Shown in pieces: positions 9,001-16,683 of a stretch of DNA of 64,000 nt. Position 1 is the stretch's first letter; each line of letters starts with the position of its first letter. This DNA comes from JAIESQ01 sp964495375 (lineage in GTDB: Bacteria > Planctomycetota > Planctomycetia > Pirellulales > JAEUIK01). A program made the position numbers and the translations under genes. The notes under the pieces are model-generated. The model saw nothing but the letters and a program-made list of their open reading frames with translations. It did no database searches and was not told the DNA's origin. Where the stretch lies: contig CAZBWM010000032.1 in assembly GCA_964495375.1 (NCBI GenBank), positions 1-64,000 of the forward strand, in the 5' to 3' direction.

Positions 9001-10702
9001 GATCTTGCGACCCTGGAGTGGTGGATTGACTCCACCGCCGAACGCGGACGACTTACCAACGTCGCTGCGCATCGCACAAGGCCTCGGCGACGCGGAAGTC
9101 GAGCCCACGAACCGTCCCTTCGAGCGACTCGACCGACATGATCTGGGTTTCATTCTGCTCCCGGAACCTGATGGCGATGGCAAGTTGACCTTTGAGCTTG
9201 AATACCGGACCGCCGCGCCGGTCGATCGTTACGAGGTGCCTGTCGCGGCGCCGGTTGTATCCGAAAAAGTAACGCTTAACGTAGTGCCAGGCTTCGAGGC
9301 AATTCAACTGCCGCTGCCGACCGAGATCATGCCCACCAGCCTGGCCTGGCGCAACGGCAGTGAACTGGTGTTTACTTCGCTCAAGGGGCAGGTCTACGTC
9401 GCATATGACAACGATAACGACGAACTCGAAGACCGGCTCCAACTATTCGCCGATGGGCTCGCCGCGCCCTATGGAATCGCCCGCTCGTCGGAAGACGGAA
9501 AAATGATGGCCGTTGACGTCATTCACAAGCCGGGCCTGGTGCGCTTGTCGGACTACGATCACGACCGCGTTGCCGACGAAATGGAAGTGCTCGCCTCCGG
9601 CTGGGGGCACACCGACGACTATCACGATTGGGCCGTTGGCTTGGCGCGCGATGGTGATCGGGGCTACTACGCGGCGCTGCCGTGCCAGCAAGATGATCGC
9701 TCGCCGGCCGAAGCTTTTTTGCGCGGCAAGATCGTCCGGCTAATGCCGCCGCCGCATGATGCCGCACCGCGCACGCCTTGGTCGATTGAGCCCTACGCCG
9801 CAGGGCTGCGCTTTCCGATGGGGCTGGCCGTCGATCGCCACGGCGAGCTGTTCGCCACCGACAATCAGGGGAACTACAACCCATTCAACGAGCTGAATCA
9901 CATTTTGCCGGTCAAGCGCTACGGATTCCTTAACAAGCTGGAAGCGAAAAAACTCGCTGCGGAAGGCGCGAAGCCCCCTGAGTTCGTCGCCGCGGCGATC
10001 GAAATCCCACACCCTTGGACGCGCAGCGTCAACGGCATCGCGTTTTTGGACACCCCCCCTGCCCTGCTCCGGCAAACAGGCCGCGAAGCGTTCGGGCCTT
10101 TCGAGGGGCACCTGATCGGCTGCGAGTATGACACGCGGCGATTGATCCGTATGTCGCTCGAACGGGTCGATGGCGTCTATCAGGGCGCGGCTTACCCGTT
10201 CAGTGTGCCGCCGGCTGCGGCCGACGCGCCGACGTTCGAGGGGCCGGTCGCGTGCGCCGTGTCGCCCGCGGGTGATCTGTATGTCTGCAGCATGCGCGAC
10301 AGCGGCTGGGGCGCCGGGGCGAACACCGGTTCGATCGTGCGGCTGCGCCCGACCGGCAACTGGCCGCTGGGGATCGCCAGCGCCACGATCGCGCCGCGCG
10401 GTTTTCGGCTGCGCTTTACCGGCCCGGTCGATGCCGATCGTGGGGCCAGCGCCGGCAATTACGCGATTGAATCGTACCGGCGGATTTCGACTCCCGAGTA
10501 TGGCGGGCCCGACGTCGATCGTCGCCGCGAAGCGATCCGCGCAGTCGAGCTGTCGGCCGATCGGCTCGAAGCTCGGATCGAATTGGGCGAACTGCGCACC
10601 GATTGCGTTTACGAGATTCGCGTCCGAGGGCTGGGCCCGGGTGGTGCGTCGCTCGTGCCCGACGAGGCGCATTACACCGTACGCCGCGTGCCGAGCGAGT
10701 GA
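6077..10702 (+). CDS. Giant PA14 / five-heme cytochrome c / beta-propeller protein
   Basis: The ATG at 6077 is preferred over an in-frame GTG at 6056. The protein of about 1541 residues has a long hydrophobic leader (residues about 15-55). A PA14-like domain follows (about 90-245, containing GDYRLYVYVGGKVVIRL), then five CxxCH haem-c motifs at residues 258 (CGACH), 387 (CLACH), 486 (CAACH), 567 (CLGCH) and 704 (CVSCH). Four modules carry a downstream Met in the R/VMP or EMP context usual for the distal ligand; module 3 (residue 486) lacks one. The C-terminal half is a glucose/sorbosone-dehydrogenase-like propeller (PMGLAVDRHGELFATDNQGN), ending in an Ig-like domain. It resembles the planctomycete membrane-bound dehydrogenase/haem-binding family, probably periplasmic carbohydrate oxidation coupled to electron transfer. 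The substrate cannot be read from sequence. Confidence 0.88.
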   Translation: MPVPAPRTCFACRSAAAIGAATIGAVAFHAAVVVATWSIVFTFALFCCDGRVARAAEPAASTEQLSTDSVSDVDADDDDTEESPRLDSGVIAEYAALASEKAGAKLAPVTPIRRLDRAISFDWQRDAPDARLPAGAFRARWSGLLATQARGDYRLYVYVGGKVVIRLADKTVLDAERAEPGWLSGAPLELDYGYHPLEVEYQPATDSDSGSAARIALYWSGPGFGLEPLGEQHLYHDPAATPDNQFARGRELVQALRCGACHQLPEAVDLLPAPALDRVAGNFAPGWIAHWLASPRAVATSTRMPELGLTEQAAEAIAAWLEQSSSPAPPPSANSDESKRAAPAAAAASASDAGSKPKQKSKSKPTELEPTTTTVERGLSLVHTLGCLACHQVGELGTRGLFDGGDLSRIAEKRPADFFARWLADPAAINARHRMPVFRLNAAERDDLAAYLATLRGAVEVATDDTGAAAVNDNQAALRVVGQFRCAACHQLPEGGTKPAQVDRALTSASNWQASCLNDPRPAVGQPGYRLPPEDADAIREYLTAVVPGAQPGRHERGDTLLTQHNCLGCHARGSTLGLAAQAPAIAAALPALGTSLGGLTPPPLDSVGDKLHDSALVAAIKLSRDPLRPWLSVRMPRFNLDDAEVAQLVEHFVAADRIPDGGLTTDAPSVAGAGSPVHGVAELADDSLVAPGARLVTSDGFGCVSCHQIGKVEPTRSEPGTRGVNLSMVGERVRSSWFDRWVRNPARIVPRIEMPSVQQPVRGVCDERLDLQLAAVWTVLNRPGFNPPEPNPVRVLRRRNVERKPGESHESPIVVQDVFKFGDRKFVDPLVIGLGNRHNILFDLETNRLAGWWIGDTARQRTKGKSWHWEPGGTLVAPLPRKENADDPLATSEILLVRGDEVVAPARKGQSLARLESSNGSRFRLQLTATLDNRECAIGVSQTYLAYVTSEESTVPSGFRRFVEIAGVPPDWQVILRPWSGGLTPPPNADDLPTSLRIAQGLGDAEVEPTNRPFERLDRHDLGFILLPEPDGDGKLTFELEYRTAAPVDRYEVPVAAPVVSEKVTLNVVPGFEAIQLPLPTEIMPTSLAWRNGSELVFTSLKGQVYVAYDNDNDELEDRLQLFADGLAAPYGIARSSEDGKMMAVDVIHKPGLVRLSDYDHDRVADEMEVLASGWGHTDDYHDWAVGLARDGDRGYYAALPCQQDDRSPAEAFLRGKIVRLMPPPHDAAPRTPWSIEPYAAGLRFPMGLAVDRHGELFATDNQGNYNPFNELNHILPVKRYGFLNKLEAKKLAAEGAKPPEFVAAAIEIPHPWTRSVNGIAFLDTPPALLRQTGREAFGPFEGHLIGCEYDTRRLIRMSLERVDGVYQGAAYPFSVPPAAADAPTFEGPVACAVSPAGDLYVCSMRDSGWGAGANTGSIVRLRPTGNWPLGIASATIAPRGFRLRFTGPVDADRGASAGNYAIESYRRISTPEYGGPDVDRRREAIRAVELSADRLEARIELGELRTDCVYEIRVRGLGPGGASLVPDEAHYTVRRVPSE

Positions 10703-10832
10703 GCTTCAATCGTCCGACCTAGGCCGACTTGACGTGGCGTCGCGCTTCACCGAAGCTCTGATTTGCGGCGTCACGATCTGAAGCGGTAGCCGGGGTGATT
10801 GTCCTCGGACTGAACTTTCTCGGCAGCTCGGC

Positions 10833-12215
10833 ATGTACGACTTCGCCATCGTCGGCTCCGGTGTTTCAGGTGGTCGCATCGCCTACGAGCTGACCGCCGC
10901 CGGCGCGAGCTGCCTGTTGGTCGAAGCGGGTCGCGCGTTCGATCGCCACAGCTATCCGCCCGGCGAGATGGGCTACTCGACGCAGATGTTCTGGAACGGC
11001 GGCCTGGAGATCAGTCGCGACGCCCGACTCGGCTTTCTGCGCGGCAAATGCCTGGGGGGGACGTCGGTCGTCAATCAGGCCGATCTCAACCGCTTCGACA
11101 CGCGGGCCTGGGACGATTGGCGCAGTCGCTCGGGCGTGGGCTTCTTCCAGCGCGCGGCGATGGACCCGATTTACGACGATTTGCGCCGCCAGGTCGTGGC
11201 CGACGAGATCCCGCCGCAGTTTTACAACCGCAACGCCCGGCTGTTCGTCGAAGCGTTCGAGCGCCGCGGTTATCACTGGGCGCCGATCCTGCGCTCGCAA
11301 GACAATTGTCATCTCGATAAGGGAAGCGATTGCATCGTCTGCCTCGGTGGCTGCCCGCGCGATGCCAAGCAGAGCACGCTGGTCGCCCTGTTACCCAAGG
11401 CGCGAGAAGCGGGGCTCGAGGTCGAAACCGAATTCGAGATCGATCACCTGCACGACGCCGGCGATCACGTGCGGCTGGCCGGCCGGCAGCGGGGCGCACA
11501 GCGCGAGCTGCAAGCGCGCCGCGTGGTGCTGGCCGCCGGAGCGCTGGGCAACACGGCGATTCTTTCCAAGTCTCGCGACATCGCCGCCGGGCTGCCGGCG
11601 CTCGGTACCGCGTTCTGCTGTCATCCGCAGTTCATGACCTACGGCGTGCATCGCGATCCGGTCAACGCCCACAAAGGGGCGCTGCAATCGGTCGAGTCGC
11701 ACGACGAGCGTTTTCGCGAGGCGGGCATCAAGCTCGAGAATGTGTTCGCCCCGCCGATCGCCACGGCCATGCTGTTGCCGGGGAGGGGGGCGGCGCATCA
11801 CCAGCAGATGCGCAAGTTCCGGCATATCGCCTGCGTCGAAGTGGCGATTCGCGACGAACCGGTCGGCCGCATCACGGTCGATCGCCGCGGCAAAATGGTG
11901 GTCGATAAGCCACTCACCGCGCTCGATCACGCGAAGGTGCGCCACGGGCTCGACATCGCCTTCGATTTGCACGCGGCGGCCGGCGCGGTCGACACGATCC
12001 GCTGCGAGCAGGTCTTCGGTTTGCACTTGATGGGAGGTTGCCCGATCGGCACCGATCCGCGCACCTCGGTCGTCGGGCCTGACTTTCACGTCCATGGTCG
12101 GCCCAACCTGCTCGTGGCCGATTCGAGCATCTTCCCCGCCGCGCCGGGCATCAATCCGTCGTTTACGATCATGGCGCTCAGCTTACGGGCGAGCCGCCAA
12201 TGGCTGACAAAATAA
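10833..12215 (+). CDS. GMC-family FAD oxidoreductase
   Basis: Flavoprotein of 460 residues. The N-terminal dinucleotide-binding motif GSGVSG lies at residues 8-13, followed by the acidic residue region LLVEAGR and the GMC-type GKCLGGTSVVN. The C-terminal signature holds the active-site region LHLMGGCPIGTD and LLVADSSIFPAAPGINPSFT. A compact Cys cluster, CIVCLGGC, sits near residue 170 and is unusual for secreted GMC oxidases; it could bind a metal or an Fe-S cluster. There is no signal peptide. It is followed by a small protein that may be its partner and then by a convergent PLP enzyme. It probably oxidises an alcohol or sugar; the substrate is unknown. Confidence 0.88.
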   Translation: MYDFAIVGSGVSGGRIAYELTAAGASCLLVEAGRAFDRHSYPPGEMGYSTQMFWNGGLEISRDARLGFLRGKCLGGTSVVNQADLNRFDTRAWDDWRSRSGVGFFQRAAMDPIYDDLRRQVVADEIPPQFYNRNARLFVEAFERRGYHWAPILRSQDNCHLDKGSDCIVCLGGCPRDAKQSTLVALLPKAREAGLEVETEFEIDHLHDAGDHVRLAGRQRGAQRELQARRVVLAAGALGNTAILSKSRDIAAGLPALGTAFCCHPQFMTYGVHRDPVNAHKGALQSVESHDERFREAGIKLENVFAPPIATAMLLPGRGAAHHQQMRKFRHIACVEVAIRDEPVGRITVDRRGKMVVDKPLTALDHAKVRHGLDIAFDLHAAAGAVDTIRCEQVFGLHLMGGCPIGTDPRTSVVGPDFHVHGRPNLLVADSSIFPAAPGINPSFTIMALSLRASRQWLTK

Positions 12216-12218
12216 TAG

Positions 12219-12307
12219 CGATTGAAAACCGGGACTGGCTCCGAACTGGGAAGTGGTGAGTCCTGCGAGTGATGGCTGCGTGAGGTGCCTGTCCCGCTTT
12301 TCAATCG
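12219..12307. repeat. Long inverted repeat after the GMC gene
   Basis: The arms 12219-12242 and 12284-12307 are reverse complements with 3 mismatches in 24 bases, around a 41-base loop, starting 4 bases after the GMC stop. The right arm contains the first possible GTG start (12285) of the next gene, so the first residues read from there would be repeat-derived. Confidence 0.75.
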
Positions 12308-12332
12308 ACGACCGGATCTAACCGAGAGATAC

Positions 12333-12782
12333 GTGCCGCACACATCGCGATACTTAAGTGCCCGACAGCAGCGCGGCCTCGACCGGCTGGGGGACGCCGT
12401 GTTGCCTGGCGACGAGGAGTTTCCGTCGTTCTCGCGACTGGGCTGCGGCGAGCACGTCGATAAGCTGCTGGCCGAAATGCCCCAGCGCGATCGCGGCGAC
12501 GTGCTGACGCTGCTCACGGTCACCGGGCTGCTGCCTGGTCCGCTCGTGCGGTTGCTGGTCGCACTCTTTGAAAACAGCGACCGCGTGCCGACCGTGCTGG
12601 GCTCGACGCTTCGCTTCGCCAAGATGGGCGTCCGCGGGCTCGTGCTCACGCTCTACTACTCGGGCTTGAAGGGGGCGCATTACGCCGGCCGCACGCCGCT
12701 GGAGATCCTGGGGTACGAAGTGGGCGTGTATACGGCGGATGTGGATGCCGAGCACGAATCGTCGCGCAGAATCACGCACTAA
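12333..12782 (+). CDS. Small protein downstream of GMC oxidoreductase, possible small subunit
   Basis: About 149 residues from a GTG at 12333 (VPHTSRYLSARQQRGLDRL), preceded by GAGAG. The upstream GTG at 12285 is less likely because it lies inside an inverted-repeat arm. The N-terminal part (LSARQQRGLDRLGDAVLPGD) resembles the opening of gluconate-2-dehydrogenase subunit-3-like proteins, which are small partners of GMC dehydrogenases, but no Tat signal is present. The C-terminal part ends YSGLKGAHYAGRTPLEILGYE. The same strand and close spacing favour a partnership with the GMC enzyme. It converges with the PLP enzyme only 4 bases away. The assignment is inference; it may be an uncharacterised family. 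Confidence 0.7.
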   Translation: MPHTSRYLSARQQRGLDRLGDAVLPGDEEFPSFSRLGCGEHVDKLLAEMPQRDRGDVLTLLTVTGLLPGPLVRLLVALFENSDRVPTVLGSTLRFAKMGVRGLVLTLYYSGLKGAHYAGRTPLEILGYEVGVYTADVDAEHESSRRITH

Positions 12783-12786
12783 GCGC

Positions 12787-14013
12787 TTACAAAAACGCCT
12801 TTCCCAGCCCCCGGTACGTCGGCGCATGTTCGATTTTGCCCGAGCCGTCGACGAGCAAGTACTCGTTGAAATGCTCGGCCAGCTCGCCCGCCTTGGCGTG
12901 ACGGAATAGAACCGGATCGCCCGGCTTGAGCGAAACGCCTGATGGAATGATGAGCGGCGTCTGCACTTCGCCGCACCCTTCGGTCGACACCAGCTTCAAT
13001 CCGGCGGGCAACCACGGGCGCGGCACTTTGTCCCAGCCGGGCTCGCCCGAGGCCACGTATCCGCCCCCCTGGCAGGTGACGTAGCCGGCATCGCTGCTCC
13101 GCGTCACTTGCAGGGCGAAGAAGCACGCGGGCTCGGGCGTGACGTTCGAGTAGTAGTCGAACAAGTGCGAGCAGAGAAAGCCCGAACCGACGGTCACTTC
13201 GGTCAGCCACGGCTCGGTCACGGTGAAGTCGACGGAGCCGGTGCCCCCGCCGTTATAGAGCTCGAGCGAAACCCCTTCTCGCTTGAGGGCCACGGTGAGC
13301 TCTTCGCGGAGCCGGGCCACGGCCGCGACTGAGCGGCGGCGAATCGCTCCGGCAATCGGGTTGATCGCGCGCTTGAACGGATTACGATCCCCCAGTCCGG
13401 CGACTTGCGCTTCGTAGCCCATTAGGCCGACGATGCGAACATTCGGCAGATCGCGCGCCGCGCGACAGAGCGCGACAACGTCACCGACTGAGCGCAGCGG
13501 GCTGCGTCGCACGCCGAGGTGCAAGCGACCTCCCAAGGGGCGCCATGACATATCGACGTCGAGCACCACCTCGAACGGCCGGCCGGCGGAACCGACGGCC
13601 GACGACAACCGTTCCAATTGCTGGCGACTGTCGACGATCAGCCGGATCTTCGTGCCCCCCGCGTGCAACTCGGCCAGGTGCGCCAGATCGCTCGGCTGCA
13701 CGGTCGGATAGGCGATGAGCAAATTGTCGAAGACTTGCGCTGCCAGAAACGCGGCCTCCTCGGCCGTGTAGCACATCAGTCCTTGATAGGGCGCGCCGAA
13801 GTCGAGCACCCGTTTGATGAGTGCCGGCACGCGGATCGACTTGGTGGCCACACGCAAGGTGTGGCGATTGCCCGAGTGGCGCAACACGTCGGCAAAGCGA
13901 GCGATGTTGCGATCGAAAGCGGCCAGATCGACAACCACGGCCGGCAGCCGAGCCCCGCGCAGCACGTCGCGCCACTGGTCATACGATCGGGCACTGGCAT
14001 GGGCGCGGTGCAT
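12787..14013 (-). CDS. PLP-dependent alanine-racemase-fold enzyme (D-threonine aldolase / D-serine dehydratase-like)
   Basis: Protein of 408 residues with the N-terminal PLP barrel of fold-type III enzymes. The Schiff-base lysine is in RVATKSIRVPALI near residue 58. Later motifs are ELYNGGGTGS (phosphate-binding loop) and a C-terminal FRHAKAGELAEHFNEY that matches the DSD1-type metal-binding region. Members act as D-threonine aldolases, D-serine dehydratases or amino-acid deaminases; which of these applies cannot be told. It is convergent with the GMC and small-subunit pair, so shared function is only a guess. Cytoplasmic, no signal sequence. Confidence 0.85.
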   Translation of the reverse strand: MHRAHASARSYDQWRDVLRGARLPAVVVDLAAFDRNIARFADVLRHSGNRHTLRVATKSIRVPALIKRVLDFGAPYQGLMCYTAEEAAFLAAQVFDNLLIAYPTVQPSDLAHLAELHAGGTKIRLIVDSRQQLERLSSAVGSAGRPFEVVLDVDMSWRPLGGRLHLGVRRSPLRSVGDVVALCRAARDLPNVRIVGLMGYEAQVAGLGDRNPFKRAINPIAGAIRRRSVAAVARLREELTVALKREGVSLELYNGGGTGSVDFTVTEPWLTEVTVGSGFLCSHLFDYYSNVTPEPACFFALQVTRSSDAGYVTCQGGGYVASGEPGWDKVPRPWLPAGLKLVSTEGCGEVQTPLIIPSGVSLKPGDPVLFRHAKAGELAEHFNEYLLVDGSGKIEHAPTYRGLGKAFL

Positions 14014-14109
14014 ACTGCGGGCGAGTATACCGCGCCGGCGCGTGGTGCGGGCGCGAATGTCCAGACGCCGACGAGCGAATCGTCAACGAGCAGATTCGTG
14101 GGCAACCGC

Positions 14110-15303
14110 TCAATCGACCAGCGGGGGCAACCAGTTGTCGAAGCTCGTGAGCCGCTCGAGCTTGGCGCCGCGCAGCCGCAGCGTCGGGTCGGGCTGTTCG
14201 TTCATCACGCGCCAATAGAGTTGCACGCGCTGGGTTCGCGGCAGATCGATCACCCATTGGCGATACGAGCGCGACAAGAAGTTCGCATTGGCGTGATAGC
14301 GCATCGTCGGCTGGCCGTCGGCGTCGACGCCGCACATGACTTCGCAATCCTGGCTGTCGCTGGCGACGTCGAGTTCGATGGCGTAGCGGCCTGCCAGCAG
14401 TGTCAGCGCGGCTTCGAGACGCGGCGCGGTGTCCTCCGTCATGCGGAACTGCTCGCTCGAAACACGGGGCAGTTCGCATCGCGCGATGTCGGTCGAGTAG
14501 GGCGTGCGTCCGCAGTGGTGCTCGTGGACGAACAGCACATTAGCCACGTCGACCTCAGGATCGAAGTCGGCCTGCGAAACCACGGTGCGCAGCGTCGCCA
14601 GGTCGATGGCCCGATAACCGGCGGCGACCAGCACTTCGTGGCAACGCATGTCGCGAGGGCTTTGTTCGAGGATCAGGTGCGGCCGGCTCACGGCCAGCGT
14701 GCGCGTCATGCCTTGGAGCGCGTCGAACTCGGCCCCTTCGACATCCATCTTGATCAGTTTGGGAACCAGGCCCGTATGGCTGACGAAATCGTCGATGCTG
14801 ACCGTCTGCACCAGATTCGAGGTTTCGCTATCGGTCCACTGCACGAGCGAATCATTCAAATGCGGACCGGCGAAGAGCCGTAGCATTTGTCGCGACTCGC
14901 GATACACGGCTCGGTGATAAAGCGTGACGTTCGTGCAGCCGTTGGCCGTGAGATTGTACTGGCACTTGTCGACGATCCGTGGGCTGGCCTCGAACGAGCA
15001 GACAATGCCGCGCGGGCCGACGAGCCGGGACATGAGCACCGACAGCGAACCGGCGTTGGCCCCCACGTCGAAGGTGACGTCGCCGGGCCGACAAAGATCG
15101 CGCAAGGCCAGCGAGACCGCGGGCTCGCAGTGGTTCCACTCGTACCAAAACGGAATCTTGAAGGCTTGCCGTGGATCGGGAGGGGTCGTCGCGACTTTCG
15201 GCGTCGACGTGCCGCGGCCGAGCGCCTGTCGTGTGACAGCGAGAATGCGTTCGGGCAGACCGCCAATGCGTTCAGGAAGGGTTTGGCGAAGTTGAGCGAT
15301 CAT
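14110..15303 (-). CDS. FkbM-family methyltransferase
   Basis: The start is supported by GGCAGGAGG about 12 bases upstream. The 397-residue protein carries an SAM-dependent Rossmann core: DVTFDVGANAGSLSVLMSR is motif I, SFEASP follows, and LIKMDVEGAEFDALQG is the hallmark DVEGAE motif of FkbM methyltransferases, which usually methylate hydroxyls on sugars or polyketides. About 150 extra C-terminal residues with no recognised domain extend beyond the core. It lies upstream of hpnH on the same strand, with 131 bases between. A glycan or lipid-linked sugar substrate is plausible but unproven. Confidence 0.88.
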   Translation of the reverse strand: MIAQLRQTLPERIGGLPERILAVTRQALGRGTSTPKVATTPPDPRQAFKIPFWYEWNHCEPAVSLALRDLCRPGDVTFDVGANAGSLSVLMSRLVGPRGIVCSFEASPRIVDKCQYNLTANGCTNVTLYHRAVYRESRQMLRLFAGPHLNDSLVQWTDSETSNLVQTVSIDDFVSHTGLVPKLIKMDVEGAEFDALQGMTRTLAVSRPHLILEQSPRDMRCHEVLVAAGYRAIDLATLRTVVSQADFDPEVDVANVLFVHEHHCGRTPYSTDIARCELPRVSSEQFRMTEDTAPRLEAALTLLAGRYAIELDVASDSQDCEVMCGVDADGQPTMRYHANANFLSRSYRQWVIDLPRTQRVQLYWRVMNEQPDPTLRLRGAKLERLTSFDNWLPPLVD

Positions 15304-15434
15304 CGGCTCGCGGGCCTCCTGCCTTGATTGCGACTAGCACGAATACGTAGCACTCGATCGCCGAGCAGCACGGTGGTGAGGCCGGGTGCGCCGCCCTTTG
15401 GCTGCGCTGCCATTTGGGCGTCGTCGACGAGGCG

Positions 15435-16454
15435 TTAGGTCAATTGCCAGAGGGCCATCTTGAAGGTGTCCCCCAGGCGCTTGTTGACGCCGAGCACGGC
15501 GGCCGGCTCGAAGCCGCAGTGGACCATGCAGTTCTCGCAGCGCGGGTCGTTGCCGCGGCCGAGCTTGTCCCAATCGGTCAACTGCACGAGATCCTTGTGC
15601 GTCTTGTAGTGCTTGTCGGTGATCAAGTAACAGGGGCCCTTCCAGCCGCGGATATTGCGCGTGGGGTTGGCCCAGGCTGCGCACTTCAGGTCGCGCTCGC
15701 CCCGCAAGAATTCGAGATAGATCGGCGACGTGTTCAGCTTGAAGCCCTTGAGCAGCTCGCGCGCCTGCTGGAACTTGGCGTGCACGTCTTCGCGAGTCAT
15801 GAAGATTTGCGCGGCGCCGTCGGGGTTGGTCTGCTGGACGGCGCTATAGCCGTAGGCGGGCGAAAGCATGAAGCCGTCGACCCCCAACTCGGTCAAGTAG
15901 CCGAACAGCACGGCGATCTCGTGCATATCGGTTTCTTTGTAGATCGTCGTGTTCGTACAGACGATGTGGCCGGCCGCCTTGGCGACCTTGATGCCTTCGA
16001 CGGCCTCGGTGAACACGCCTTTGCGCTCGACGGCCAGGTCGTGCGAGTCTTCCATGCCATCGAGATGGATGTTGAAGAAGAATCGATTCGTGGCCTTGAA
16101 GCCGGCGATCTTCTTGCGAATGAACATACCGTTCGTGCAGAGATACACGAACTTTTTGCGCTCAAGAATCTTGGCTACGAGCTCTTCGATCTGCGGATAG
16201 ATCATCGGCTCGCCGCCGCAGATGCTGACGACCGGCGCGCCGCACTCGTCGACCGAGGCCAGGCACTCGTCGACCGTGAGCTTGTCCTTGATCGTGCTCA
16301 CATATTCGCGAATGCGTCCGCAACCGGTACACGTGAGATTGCACGCGTGCAGCGGTTCGAGCATCAAGACGAGCGGAAAGCGCCGCTCGCCGGTGAGCTT
16401 CTTCTTGAGCAAATAAGACGTCATGGTGCTGGTGAGCGAGAGCGGGAATCGCAT
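15435..16454 (-). CDS. hpnH: Adenosyl-hopene transferase HpnH (radical SAM)
   Basis: Catalyses addition of a 5'-deoxyadenosyl group to diploptene, the first step in extended (C35) hopanoids. The start is set at 16454 because AGGGAGG lies upstream and MRFPLSLTS matches the family start; an extension to 16520 has no such support. The 339-residue protein has the radical-SAM CxxxCxxC cluster at C38, C42 and C45, the SAM motif ICGGEPMIYP, a C-terminal Cys pair CENCMVHCG and the HpnH-like NPTRNIRGWKGPCYL. The squalene-hopene cyclase gene is immediately upstream on the same strand, which confirms the hopanoid context. The intervening 229 bases hold a palindromic repeat. Confidence 0.95.
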   Translation of the reverse strand: MRFPLSLTSTMTSYLLKKKLTGERRFPLVLMLEPLHACNLTCTGCGRIREYVSTIKDKLTVDECLASVDECGAPVVSICGGEPMIYPQIEELVAKILERKKFVYLCTNGMFIRKKIAGFKATNRFFFNIHLDGMEDSHDLAVERKGVFTEAVEGIKVAKAAGHIVCTNTTIYKETDMHEIAVLFGYLTELGVDGFMLSPAYGYSAVQQTNPDGAAQIFMTREDVHAKFQQARELLKGFKLNTSPIYLEFLRGERDLKCAAWANPTRNIRGWKGPCYLITDKHYKTHKDLVQLTDWDKLGRGNDPRCENCMVHCGFEPAAVLGVNKRLGDTFKMALWQLT

Positions 16455-16524
16455 GACCGGCACAGCCTCCCTGCTGCGGGTCGATCGCGCGGCAACTCTC
16501 AGTTTCTGAGTATCCCGCATCGAG

Positions 16525-16560
16525 ACCCTCTCCCCTTGTGGGAGAGGGCAGGGTGAGGGG
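16525..16560. repeat. CCCTCTCCC palindromic repeat between shc and hpnH
   Basis: A perfect 9-bp hairpin, CCCTCTCCC-CTTGT-GGGAGAGGG (16526-16548), is followed by GCAGGGTGAGGGG. Its complement shares a 21-base block with the repeat near 22.88 kb. Elements of this type are widespread in high-GC genomes. Confidence 0.75.
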
Positions 16561-16683
16561 TAGCTAAAGCGAGTTGCTTCGCGGTCGAGCCTGGATCGGT
16601 TTGGTGGGTCGAAAAAAAACGTCGGGGGTAGGGGGCGCCGCGGTCGGGGGGGCCGGCGGCGCCGTGTATCGATCGTTAAGCGG

